A stretch of 64,000 nucleotides of DNA. Origin: Gammaproteobacteria bacterium (GTDB lineage Bacteria > Pseudomonadota > Gammaproteobacteria > Steroidobacterales > Foliamicaceae). Location: positions 34,924 through 98,923 of the forward strand of contig VXYS01000013.1 in the NCBI GenBank assembly GCA_009845905.1. Direction: 5' to 3'. Of the stretch, positions 53,003 through 60,971 are shown one piece after another. Every line of letters starts with the position of its first letter. Positions within the stretch are counted from its first letter, which is position 1. The position numbers and the translations under genes were made by a program. The notes under the pieces were generated by a model, which was given only the letters and a program-made list of their open reading frames with translations, was not told where the DNA came from and did no database searches.

Positions 53003-53652
53003 ACGCACCGGATACGCGCAACCTGGTCGAGGCGGCATTGCTGGGGGCGGGACGGCCCCTCAACATGACGCAACTCCTGAACCTGTTCGATCCGCTGGAG
53101 AAAGTGGGCGAAGACGAAGTGCTCAAGGCCCTGGGCGACCTGGAACGGGACTACGCCGGACGGGAAATCGAATTGAAGGAGGTAGCCGGAGGCTGGCGGG
53201 TGCAGACCGGCGGCGTGGCCGCGGAGCGGCTGGCGAAGCTGGAGCGGTTCCGTCCCCCGAGGTTTTCGCGCGCGCTGCTTGAGAGCCTGGCGGCGATCGC
53301 CTATCGGCAGCCGATCACCCGGGCGGAGATCGAGGAATTGCGCGGCGTGCGCCTGAGCGGCCACATCATGCGCACGCTCATGGAGCGCAACTGGATCGAG
53401 GTGGTGGGCCATCGCGAAACGCCGGGCCGGCCCGCGCTTTACGGCACGACCGGGGATTTCATGGACTATTTCGGACTCAAGCGCCTCGACGATCTGCCCT
53501 CGGCCGGCGAATTCGCGTCCCCGGACGATGCGCCCGCCGCCGCTCCTCCGGGAAGCGGTTCTCCAGACGCCTCCGATGGCGCCGGAGAGCGGGTCGCGGG
53601 CCTCTTCGACGGCGGCTCCGGTCCCGGCGAAGCAGAACCCGCCCCCGATTGA
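52999..53652 (+). CDS. scpB: Segregation and condensation protein B
   Basis: 217 residues. Two winged-helix domains (EAALLGAGRPLNMTQLL; LESLAAIAYRQPITRAEIEELRG), then YGTTGDFMDYFGL and a low-complexity Pro/Ala/Gly/Ser tail. Works with ScpA and SMC in chromosome segregation. GTG start overlapping scpA; its stop overlaps the TTG of rluB. Confidence 0.95.
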   Translation: MNAPDTRNLVEAALLGAGRPLNMTQLLNLFDPLEKVGEDEVLKALGDLERDYAGREIELKEVAGGWRVQTGGVAAERLAKLERFRPPRFSRALLESLAAIAYRQPITRAEIEELRGVRLSGHIMRTLMERNWIEVVGHRETPGRPALYGTTGDFMDYFGLKRLDDLPSAGEFASPDDAPAAAPPGSGSPDASDGAGERVAGLFDGGSGPGEAEPAPD

Positions 53653-54413
53653 TTCGGGTCCAGAAGTACCTTGCGGCGGCCGGTGTGGCCTCCCGCCGCG
53701 AAGTGGAAGCCTGGATCGCAGCCGGCCGGCTCAGCGTAAACGGGCAGCGGGCCACGCCGGGGCTCAAGGTTGACGGCGGCGAGAAGTTTCGCCTGGACGG
53801 GCGGCTGTTGCAGGTGCCGCGGGGCAATTCCGGGGCGCCGCGGGTCATCGTATACAACAAGCCCGAAGGCGAACTGGTCACGCGCGACCGCCACGCCCGT
53901 CACCCGACCGTGTTTGCCGCGCTGCCGCGGCTCAAGGGCCGCCGCTGGGTGGCGGTTGGCCGCCTCGATCTGAACTCCAGCGGGCTGCTGCTGCTGACCA
54001 CCGACGGCGGACTGGCCCACCGGCTGATGCACCCGTCGTTCGGCGTGGAGCGCGAATACCTGGTCCGGGTCCTGGGGCAACCGGGTGCGCAGGCGTTACG
54101 CCGCCTGACCGGGGGCGTGATGCTCGAAGACGGTCCCGCGCGCTTCGACGCGCTGGTCGAACAGGGAGGCAGCGGCGCCAATCGCTGGTACCGGGTAACG
54201 CTGAGCGAAGGCCGCCACCGCGTCGTGCGCCGTCTCTGGAGCTCGCAGGGCCACGCGGTAAGCCGACTGATACGGGTCCGCTACGGTCCGGTGCGGTTGC
54301 CGCGGGACCTGCCTCGCGGCCAGTGGCGCGAAATCGAACCCAGGCACCTGGACATCGGGGGGGAGGGCGTCCCGCCCTCCGCGAGGACGAGACGTCCTCG
54401 CTCCCAGGGCTAA
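53649..54413 (+). CDS. rluB: 23S rRNA pseudouridine(2605) synthase RluB family
   Basis: 254 residues. S4 RNA-binding domain (RVQKYLAAAGVASRREVEAWI), then a RsuA/RluB pseudouridine synthase with catalytic Asp in GRLDLNSSGLLLLT. TTG start overlaps the scpB stop (TTGA). The last ~18 residues (from GGEGVPPSARTRRPRSQG) are read from two palindromes at 54362-54401, so the normal end of the protein has been replaced or extended by repeat sequence. Catalytic core complete. Confidence 0.92.
   Translation: MIRVQKYLAAAGVASRREVEAWIAAGRLSVNGQRATPGLKVDGGEKFRLDGRLLQVPRGNSGAPRVIVYNKPEGELVTRDRHARHPTVFAALPRLKGRRWVAVGRLDLNSSGLLLLTTDGGLAHRLMHPSFGVEREYLVRVLGQPGAQALRRLTGGVMLEDGPARFDALVEQGGSGANRWYRVTLSEGRHRVVRRLWSSQGHAVSRLIRVRYGPVRLPRDLPRGQWREIEPRHLDIGGEGVPPSARTRRPRSQG
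54362..54401. repeat. Two adjacent GC palindromes inside the 3' end of rluB
   Basis: First: GGAGGGCG-TCC-CGCCCTCC (54362-54380). Second: GCGAGGACG-AGA-CGTCCTCGC (54381-54401), followed by TCCCAGG. A weaker third remnant CATCCTCGCTCTTAGG follows at 54416-54431, outside the coding part. They form the end of rluB and the junction with convergent rmuC. Confidence 0.7.
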
Positions 54414-54432
54414 AACATCCTCGCTCTTAGGC

Positions 54433-55749
54433 TTAGTGGGGCTTTGGGGCGGGCTCCGGCTGCGATTCGGTTTCGGCAGGCGATTCCGTCGGGCTTTCGT
54501 TCGCCAGCATCGGCGTGGCGGCCGTGGCCACTTCCTCGGGCGCCTCGATTTCCCTGGTCTTCTCGACACCGGCCCTGTTCATTCTTTCCAAAGCCGGGAG
54601 CAAGCGGCTCCTGAACGAACTTACGGCGCTGTTATAGGTTCCGATCGCGGTATTGAGCTGATTTCCCAGCCGTCCGACATGCCCGCTGAAGACCGCCACG
54701 CGCTCATGCAGCGTCGCGGCCAGTCGTGAGATTTCCTCGGCGTTCTCGGCCAGCGCCAGTTGCCGCCAGCCATAGGCCGTGACCCGCAGCAGCGCCATCA
54801 TCGAAGTCGGCGTTGCCAGGATCACGCGCGCGCGCAGCGCTTTTTCCAGCAGGTCCGGCCGCTGGTCGCCGGCTGCCGCCAGGAAGTGGTCGCCGGGCAC
54901 GAACATCACCACGAAGTCCGGGCTGCGTTCGAACTGGTCCCAGTATTCCTTGGAAGCCAGCCGCTTGACCTGTTCCTCCACGTTGGCTGCATGCTGGGCC
55001 AGCAGAGCCGTGCGGCCGTCCTCGTCGTCGGCCTCCACCGCGCTCAGGTAGGCATCCAGCGGCGTCTTGGCGTCCACCACCAGCTGACCGCCGTCGGGCA
55101 GACGGACGATCATGTCCGGCCGGGTCCTGCCCTCCGGGCCCTGCGGCTGTTCGGCGAAATCGCAGTGTTCCTGCATGCCCGCGATCTCCACCAGCCGCCG
55201 CAGTTGCATTTCACCCCACTGGCCCCGCACTTCCGGGCGACGCAAGGCGGTGACCAGGCTGCGGGTCGTGTCCCGCAGCTCCTTGTTGCCGGAAGCCATG
55301 GCCTGAATCTGTTCGCGCAACTGGCCCTGGGCCTCGGCCCGTTCCTTTTCCATGTCGGTCAGGGTCTTGCGGGTCTGCTTGAGGCTCTCGTTGATCGGCT
55401 TGACCAGCGCCTCAATGGCCTGCTGGCGCTTCTCCAGGTCGGCACTGGATTCCGACCGCGCCTTGCCGAAGGCCTGTTGCGCCAGATCGAGAAAGTCCTT
55501 CTGACTCTGGCTCAGCGCCTCGCGGGCCAACGCCTTCAACTGCCCCTGGAACTGCTCGTCGGCCGCGCGGCGGCTTTCCTCGCGGGCTTGCTCCGCGGCC
55601 TTCTGCTCACGCAATTGCGCCTGGGATTCCGCCAGCTGCGCTTCCTTACGCGCGATCGCGGACTGGCCGCGCGAACGCTGCCAGAACATGCCGAACAATG
55701 CGCCGGCGGCGAGCGCGCCCAACACGCTTAGGAAAACGGTAACGCTCAT
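54433..55749 (-). CDS. rmuC: DNA recombination protein RmuC
   Basis: 438 residues. N-terminal membrane anchor MSVTVFLSVLGALAAGALFGMF, long coiled coil (about 35-150, Gln/Glu/Ala-rich), then the RmuC nuclease-like domain with RGQWGEMQLRRLVEIAGM, LVVDAKTPLDAYL and FVPGDHFL. Limits inversions at short inverted repeats in E. coli, of interest in a region full of palindromes. ATG overlaps the phosphatase stop (ATGA). Low-complexity Pro/Glu tail. Confidence 0.93.
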   Translation of the reverse strand: MSVTVFLSVLGALAAGALFGMFWQRSRGQSAIARKEAQLAESQAQLREQKAAEQAREESRRAADEQFQGQLKALAREALSQSQKDFLDLAQQAFGKARSESSADLEKRQQAIEALVKPINESLKQTRKTLTDMEKERAEAQGQLREQIQAMASGNKELRDTTRSLVTALRRPEVRGQWGEMQLRRLVEIAGMQEHCDFAEQPQGPEGRTRPDMIVRLPDGGQLVVDAKTPLDAYLSAVEADDEDGRTALLAQHAANVEEQVKRLASKEYWDQFERSPDFVVMFVPGDHFLAAAGDQRPDLLEKALRARVILATPTSMMALLRVTAYGWRQLALAENAEEISRLAATLHERVAVFSGHVGRLGNQLNTAIGTYNSAVSSFRSRLLPALERMNRAGVEKTREIEAPEEVATAATPMLANESPTESPAETESQPEPAPKPH

Positions 55750-56465
55750 GCTGCGCGTGGCGCGGCCGCGCCGGCACTCGCGGTGGCGCCCTGTTCGTCG
55801 ATCCAGCCCAGGAGGTCCCGGGGCGATTGCAGGACGGCGGCTGCGCCCCAGGCCCCCAGGTCTTCTTCCGGCGGAAAGTAACCCCAGGCCGCGGCCAGTC
55901 CGGTCATGCCGGCGCTGCGCGCGGCCTGAATGTCGCGGGGGTCGTCGCCCAGCATGACGCAGGCGCGCGGCTTCACGGCAAGCCGGTCGGCCGCGAAGAT
56001 CATGGGCTCGGGGTGCGGCTTGTTGTGGGTGGTGGTGCCGCCGCCCACGGCCACCGCGCATTCGTCCGCCAGGTCCAGCGCCTCGAGCAGAGGCCGGGTC
56101 AGGTATTCCGGCTTGTTCGTGACCACTCCCCACGGTATCTGCCGGCCGGCGAGACCGTCCAGCACCCGGCGCATGCCCGGAAACAGCCGCGACCGCTCCG
56201 CCAGGCGACCCGAATACAGCTTCAGGCAGCGCTCCAGCACCTCGGGGTATTCCTCGCTGTCGATGAAATCGGCGCCGTAAGCGGCCGTCAGCATTCCCCG
56301 CATGCCCCTGGACACGAACTGGCGCATTCTCTTGAACGGCACCGGCCGCGTCCCGCGCTCGCGCATGATTTCCTGCACGCAACCCACCAGGTCGGGGGCG
56401 GAATCGACCAGGGTCCCGTCCAGGTCGAACAGGACCGCGCCTACCCGGGGATTCGCCGCGCTCAT
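55746..56465 (-). CDS. HAD-IA phosphatase, probably MurNAc-6-phosphate phosphatase MupP (or phosphoglycolate phosphatase)
   Basis: 239 residues. HAD motif I VLFDLDGTLVDSAPDL (nucleophile Asp14, acid Asp16), motif II VVTNKP, motif IV MLGDDPRDIQAARSAGM. Sequence type is the Gph group. In Pseudomonas the Gph-like gene between ubiG and its neighbour is MupP, which feeds the peptidoglycan-recycling shortcut to UDP-MurNAc. The same mtaD-ubiG-phosphatase order here favours MupP. Overlaps both neighbours by four bases. Confidence 0.85.
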   Translation of the reverse strand: MSAANPRVGAVLFDLDGTLVDSAPDLVGCVQEIMRERGTRPVPFKRMRQFVSRGMRGMLTAAYGADFIDSEEYPEVLERCLKLYSGRLAERSRLFPGMRRVLDGLAGRQIPWGVVTNKPEYLTRPLLEALDLADECAVAVGGGTTTHNKPHPEPMIFAADRLAVKPRACVMLGDDPRDIQAARSAGMTGLAAAWGYFPPEEDLGAWGAAAVLQSPRDLLGWIDEQGATASAGAAAPRAA

Positions 56466-57181
56466 GCGCCGGCCGTCCTGGTGAAGTGGGCGATGTAGTT
56501 CACGTCGATGTTGCTGCTGCGCCGGAAGCTTCCGTGCAGGGGATTGTATTGAAGTCCGGTAAAGTCCCGCGCGCTCAGGCCCGCGGCGCGCGCCCAGGCC
56601 TCCAGTTCGGACGGGCGTATGAACTTCTCGTAACGGTGCGTGCCGCGCGGCAACAGGCCCAGCACGTATTCCGCGCTGACGATGCCCAGCGCGAATGCCG
56701 CCAGGGTGCGGTTCAGGGTCGAGACAAAGACGTGGCCGCCGGGGCGCGTCAGCCGGGCGCATTCGGCCAGCAGTTCACCGGGCCGCGGCACGTGTTCGAG
56801 CACCTCCAGGCAGCAGACGACATCGAACTCGCCCTCAAGTTCCTCCGCGGCGCCCAGGCGGTATTCCAGGTTTTTCAGGCTGCCGGCTTCCGCATGCAGG
56901 CGGGCAACCTCGAGCATCTCGGCGGACGCATCGAGCCCCAAAACGGATTCCGCTCCCTCGGTCGCCAGCGATTCGCTCAGTAGCCCTCCGCCGCAGCCGA
57001 CATCCAGGCAGTTCCTGCCGGCGAGGCCCCCGGCGCGTTCGGCGATGTACCGGACCCGAACGGGGTTCATGGCGTGCAGGGGCCGGTTCGGACCGTTCGG
57101 GTCCCACCATTGCGCCGCCATCGCGGCAAAGCGCTCGAGCTCGGCCGCGTCGGCGTTGGGTTGGGTTGTTTCTTCGTTCAT
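56462..57181 (-). CDS. ubiG: Ubiquinone biosynthesis O-methyltransferase UbiG
   Basis: 239 residues. SAM motif I CLDVGCGGGLLSE (58-70), N-terminal FAAMAAQWWDPNGPNRPLHAMNPVR and HYEKFIRPSELEAW-type region are specific to UbiG. Performs both O-methylations in ubiquinone synthesis. So the cell makes ubiquinone. ATG 57181 overlaps the mtaD stop (ATGA). Confidence 0.95.
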   Translation of the reverse strand: MNEETTQPNADAAELERFAAMAAQWWDPNGPNRPLHAMNPVRVRYIAERAGGLAGRNCLDVGCGGGLLSESLATEGAESVLGLDASAEMLEVARLHAEAGSLKNLEYRLGAAEELEGEFDVVCCLEVLEHVPRPGELLAECARLTRPGGHVFVSTLNRTLAAFALGIVSAEYVLGLLPRGTHRYEKFIRPSELEAWARAAGLSARDFTGLQYNPLHGSFRRSSNIDVNYIAHFTRTAGA

Positions 57182-58527
57182 TGCATTTCCGTGGCCGCGG
57201 CCGGGCCGGCGCCCGCGCGTCCGATTCTCGCTCCCCACTCGCGCGCCCGCGCCAGGATATCGTCCTCGTCGTCCCAGCCAAGCCTGCCGGCCTCCATCAA
57301 AGCTTTCCCGCGTACCCAGACATCGGTGATCTGCGAGGACTTGCCGGAATAGGCCAGCTGCGAGGCCGGGTCGTAGACAGGCTGCGTATTGGCCGCCGAC
57401 AGGTCCAGTGCAACGAAATCCGCGGCCTTTCCCGGCCGCAGCGAGCCGATTTCACCGTCCAGACCGAGCGCCCTGGCCCCGGCCAGCGTCGCCATTTCCA
57501 GCGCCTCGGCCGCGGAGACGGCCCCGGCATTGCCTGACACCCCCTTGGCGAGCAGCGCGGCGGTCTGCATTTCTTCCAGCAGGTCTAGATCGTTGTTGCT
57601 GCCCGTGCTGTCCGTGCCCAGGGCAACGTTGATGCCGGCGGCAAGCAGCGTTTCGACGGGAGCAAAGCCGCTCGCGAGTTTCAGGTTCGATTGCGGGCAA
57701 TGCACGACCGAGCAGCCCCGCTCGGCCAGTAGGGCGATTTCCTTCTCCTCAAGCTGGGTCGCATGGACCGCCATCAGGCGTTCATTGACCACGCCCAGCC
57801 GGCCCAGTCGGTCGAGCGGCCGGCATCCGTGCCGCTGCAGCGATTCGGCGATTTCGCCCGCGGTCTCATGGACGTGAATGTGTATGGGTATATCGCGCTC
57901 CTCGGCCAGTTTCGCGCACAGAGCGAGCCCCGAATCGTCGACCGAGTAGGGCGCGTGCGGGGCCATCGTGAACGAGATGCCCGCCTCCCCCCGGTATCGT
58001 CCATAGAGATCCGCGTTCTTGCGAAGCGATGCCTGCCGGTCCCCCGCCCAGCGATTGGGGAAATCGACCATGGGCAGGCCCACCGCCATTCGCACCCCGC
58101 GGCTCACGGCCACTTCGGCGCCGGCGTCGGGGAAGAAATACATGTCGGCGAAGCAGGTCGTTCCGGACCGCACCATCTCGACCAGCGCCAGCTCCGTTCC
58201 GGCGCGCACGTAGTCCTCGCTCAGATGCCGGGCCTCGGCCGGCCAGATGTGATTCTCGAGCCATTCCTGCAGGGGGGTGTCGTCGGCGAGGCCGCGCAGC
58301 AGGGTCATTCCGGCGTGGGTGTGCGCATTCACCAGGCCCGGGAGGACGACATGGTCGGGGCGCTCTACCCGCGTGGCCAGCGGCCAGCGGCGTATCGCCT
58401 CGGCGCCCGGCAGCAGCGCGGCAATCCGCTCGCCGCGCACCGCCAGAGCATGGTCCTCAAGCACCGCGCCGGCAGGTTCGACCGGCAGTATCCAGCGGGG
58501 GAGAAACAGGAAGTCGGGTGCTTGCAT
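57178..58527 (-). CDS. mtaD: TRZ/ATZ family amidohydrolase, MTA/SAH deaminase-like
   Basis: 449 residues. Metal site NAHTHAGM (His69, His71), HVHETAGE, MAVHATQL and LGTDSTGSNNDLDL. This is the cytosine-deaminase-like amidohydrolase group that deaminates methylthioadenosine, S-adenosylhomocysteine or adenosine. Clusters with ubiG in Pseudomonas as well, consistent with removing SAH made by methyltransferases. First gene of mtaD-ubiG-phosphatase-rmuC, all overlapping. Confidence 0.9.
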   Translation of the reverse strand: MQAPDFLFLPRWILPVEPAGAVLEDHALAVRGERIAALLPGAEAIRRWPLATRVERPDHVVLPGLVNAHTHAGMTLLRGLADDTPLQEWLENHIWPAEARHLSEDYVRAGTELALVEMVRSGTTCFADMYFFPDAGAEVAVSRGVRMAVGLPMVDFPNRWAGDRQASLRKNADLYGRYRGEAGISFTMAPHAPYSVDDSGLALCAKLAEERDIPIHIHVHETAGEIAESLQRHGCRPLDRLGRLGVVNERLMAVHATQLEEKEIALLAERGCSVVHCPQSNLKLASGFAPVETLLAAGINVALGTDSTGSNNDLDLLEEMQTAALLAKGVSGNAGAVSAAEALEMATLAGARALGLDGEIGSLRPGKAADFVALDLSAANTQPVYDPASQLAYSGKSSQITDVWVRGKALMEAGRLGWDDEDDILARAREWGARIGRAGAGPAAATEMQ

Positions 58528-58626
58528 TGGTGCGCCCGGAACGCGCGAGGAGCCGGTAGAAATTGTACCGGCGCCCGGCCCGTCGGCGCATATACTTTTC
58601 TTCCTGTTTTCCCGGGGGACGGGCTT

Positions 58627-60087
58627 ATGTGGATACGCAAGAGCGACAAGGACCGGCAACAGGGGCGGCGCACGCCGATCCCGACACAGGTGGTATCCAA
58701 CGAGGAGTACATCCCGATGCCGCAGTCGGAGGACCAGCGGCGCGTGGAACGGCGGATTTTCGAACTGGCGGACCGGCTGGCCGGCAGGCGCAGAATGAGC
58801 CGCAGGCAATATCTGGGCAGCGCCGCCGGCATGGCCGCGGCTTTCCTGGCCATGAACGAGGTCTTCGGCCGGTATTTTCTGGTCGATTGGGCGGAGGCCT
58901 CGGAGGCCGGGGCCGAACGGGAATCCTGGCCCGATTTCATATTCGACGCCCAGCTTCACCACGTGAAGGAGGGAATCGTCGGCCCGCTGGGTTTTCGTCG
59001 GCTGGCCGGCATGTTCAACCTGAATCCGGACCTGGTGGGCGTCAAGCCCGGGCGCGAGGACCTGCAGCTGGAGAACTTCACCAAGGAAGTCTTCCTGGAC
59101 AGCGAAACCACGATGGGAATCATCAGCGGCGCGCCCCTCGGCGACGACCGCTACAACATCCTTCCCGTGGACATGATGGTGGAGACCCGGCGGACCATCA
59201 ACGAGCTTGCGGGCTCGCAACGCATGTTGAGCCATGGGCTGGCGGCGCCCAACGTGGCCGGCGGCCTGGAGGAAATCGAGCGCCAGGCCGTGGAACTCAA
59301 GGTGGACGGCTGGAAGTGCTACACGGGCGTGCCGGTCAATCCCTGGCGGATGGACGACGAGGAGGTCGCCTATCCGTTCTACGAACTGGCGCTCAAGCTG
59401 GGAATCACCAATATTTCGGTGCACAAGGGCCTTCCCATAGTCGGCACCGACCCCGAATATTGCCGGCCCTGGGACATCCGGAAGGCCGCGCTGGACTGGC
59501 CGGACCTGAACTTCATCGTCTATCACTCGGGATTCAAAAACCTCGTCAACGAACTGGCGGCCGGCGCCACCGGCATCGACGGCAACGGCTACCTGGTGTG
59601 GACCTCCGATATCGTGAAGGACCGCCTGGAAACGCCCGGGATGACCAACGTCTACATGGAGCTGGGAAGTGTTTTCGGGCATACGGCGATCACCCATCCT
59701 GAAATCTGCAGCCATCTTTTGGGCCAGATCCTCAAGGCCTTCGGCAGCGATCACGTGATCTGGGGCACCGATTCGATCTGGTGGGGATCGCCGCAGTGGC
59801 AGATCGAGGCCTTCCGCCGCTTCGAGATTCCCGAGGCACTGCAGGAAAAGCACGGCTATCCCGCGCTCACACGCGAGGACAAGGAGCTGATCCTGGGCCT
59901 GAACTCGGCGCGCATGTACGGCATCGACGTGCCGGCCGCGCTGGAGGCGATACCGGGCGACCGGCTCAGCCGGATGCGGGCGGCCTACCTGGAAAGCGGG
60001 CCTCAACCCAGCAACACGCAATACGGCTGGGTGCACGAAGGGCCGCTGGCGGAAGATCCGGATGTGCCCTGGAGCACCCCGATATGA
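58627..60087 (+). CDS. Amidohydrolase-family (PF04909-like) protein with internal Tat-type signal
   Basis: 486 residues. An unusually long N-terminal region (58 residues, very basic) precedes a twin-arginine motif SRRQYLG (58-64) and hydrophobic stretch AAGMAAAFLAMNEVFG. The TIM-barrel follows: FDAQLHH (106-112), SVHKGLP, VYHSGF and WGTDSIWWGSPQW. In the usual HxH metal motif the first His is Gln (Gln109-x-His111), so metal binding may differ. Substrate unknown. Overlaps the TauD-like gene by four bases (ATGA). Start ATG 58627 after GGGGGACGG. Confidence 0.78.
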   Translation: MWIRKSDKDRQQGRRTPIPTQVVSNEEYIPMPQSEDQRRVERRIFELADRLAGRRRMSRRQYLGSAAGMAAAFLAMNEVFGRYFLVDWAEASEAGAERESWPDFIFDAQLHHVKEGIVGPLGFRRLAGMFNLNPDLVGVKPGREDLQLENFTKEVFLDSETTMGIISGAPLGDDRYNILPVDMMVETRRTINELAGSQRMLSHGLAAPNVAGGLEEIERQAVELKVDGWKCYTGVPVNPWRMDDEEVAYPFYELALKLGITNISVHKGLPIVGTDPEYCRPWDIRKAALDWPDLNFIVYHSGFKNLVNELAAGATGIDGNGYLVWTSDIVKDRLETPGMTNVYMELGSVFGHTAITHPEICSHLLGQILKAFGSDHVIWGTDSIWWGSPQWQIEAFRRFEIPEALQEKHGYPALTREDKELILGLNSARMYGIDVPAALEAIPGDRLSRMRAAYLESGPQPSNTQYGWVHEGPLAEDPDVPWSTPI

Positions 60088-60929
60088 CGTACGAACACAT
60101 TGCGGTGCGGCCCGTAACCGGCACCTTCGGCGCGACGGTGAGCGGCGTGGACATCTCGCGGCCCCTGGACGAAGCGACCCTCGGCGAAATCCGTTCCGCC
60201 TGGCTGGAATACCAGGTGCTGTTCTTCCGCGACCAGGAAATGACCCCGCGGCAGCACGAGGACTTCGCCGCGAATTTCGGCGAACTCACCAAGGCCGGCT
60301 TCATGCCCACCCTCGAGGGGACGACCGGCGTCTTCGTTCAGGAATACCCCGGCCTCTACAGCCGCGACGTGACCGACATCACCTGGCATTGCGACGCGGC
60401 CTTTCTGCCGGTTCCGTCGCGCGGATCGGTGCTGTACGCGCTGGAAGTGCCCGAGGGCGCCGGCGATACGGTCTGGGCGAACATGTACGCGGCCTACGAG
60501 GATCTTTCCGGCAGCATGCAGTCGTTCCTGTCGGGGCTGACCGCGGTCAACGACAACGCCTACCGCAATCTCGAGACCCTGCTTGAACGCCTGGGTCCGG
60601 AAGGCTTCGCGCAGATGCGCAAGATGCTGCCGCCTTCCGAGCACCCGGTGGTTCGCACCCATCCGGAAACCGGGCGCAAGTCGCTGTTCGTGAGCGAGCT
60701 GATGACCTCGCACATCAAGGACATGAAGCCGGAGGAAAGCCGCATGCTGCTGGATTTCCTTTTCCGCCACAGCACCCAGCCCGAGTTCCAGTGCCGATTC
60801 GCCTGGGAGAAGCACTCGGTAGCCTTCTGGGACAACCGCTGCACGATCCACAAGGGCGTTTTCGACTTCGGCGACCGGCATCGCCTGATGCACCGGGTCT
60901 CCATCGACGACGACCGCCCGCCGGTCTGA
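60084..60929 (+). CDS. TauD/TfdA family Fe(II)/2-oxoglutarate dioxygenase
   Basis: 281 residues. Iron ligands His102 and Asp104 (WHCDAAF) and distal His256 in WDNRCTIHKGV; Arg271 in MHRVSI is the likely 2-oxoglutarate binder. Members oxidise taurine, 2,4-D, alkyl sulfates and many others. GATVSGVDISRPL is typical of the N-terminus. Coupled by ATGA to the amidohydrolase, suggesting a two-step pathway on an unknown compound. Confidence 0.88.
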   Translation: MTYEHIAVRPVTGTFGATVSGVDISRPLDEATLGEIRSAWLEYQVLFFRDQEMTPRQHEDFAANFGELTKAGFMPTLEGTTGVFVQEYPGLYSRDVTDITWHCDAAFLPVPSRGSVLYALEVPEGAGDTVWANMYAAYEDLSGSMQSFLSGLTAVNDNAYRNLETLLERLGPEGFAQMRKMLPPSEHPVVRTHPETGRKSLFVSELMTSHIKDMKPEESRMLLDFLFRHSTQPEFQCRFAWEKHSVAFWDNRCTIHKGVFDFGDRHRLMHRVSIDDDRPPV

Positions 60930-60935
60930 CCAACG

Positions 60936-60965
60936 ACCGCGTGCGGGGGCGTCCCTGCACGCGGT
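60936..60965. repeat. Hairpin between convergent tauD-like and vWA genes
   Basis: ACCGCGTGC (60936-60944) pairs exactly with GCACGCGGT (60957-60965) around GGGGGCGTCCCT. AAAAGG follows on the plus strand; no T-tract, so not a canonical terminator. It fills most of the 42-base gap. Confidence 0.6.
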
Positions 60966-60971
60966 AAAAGG

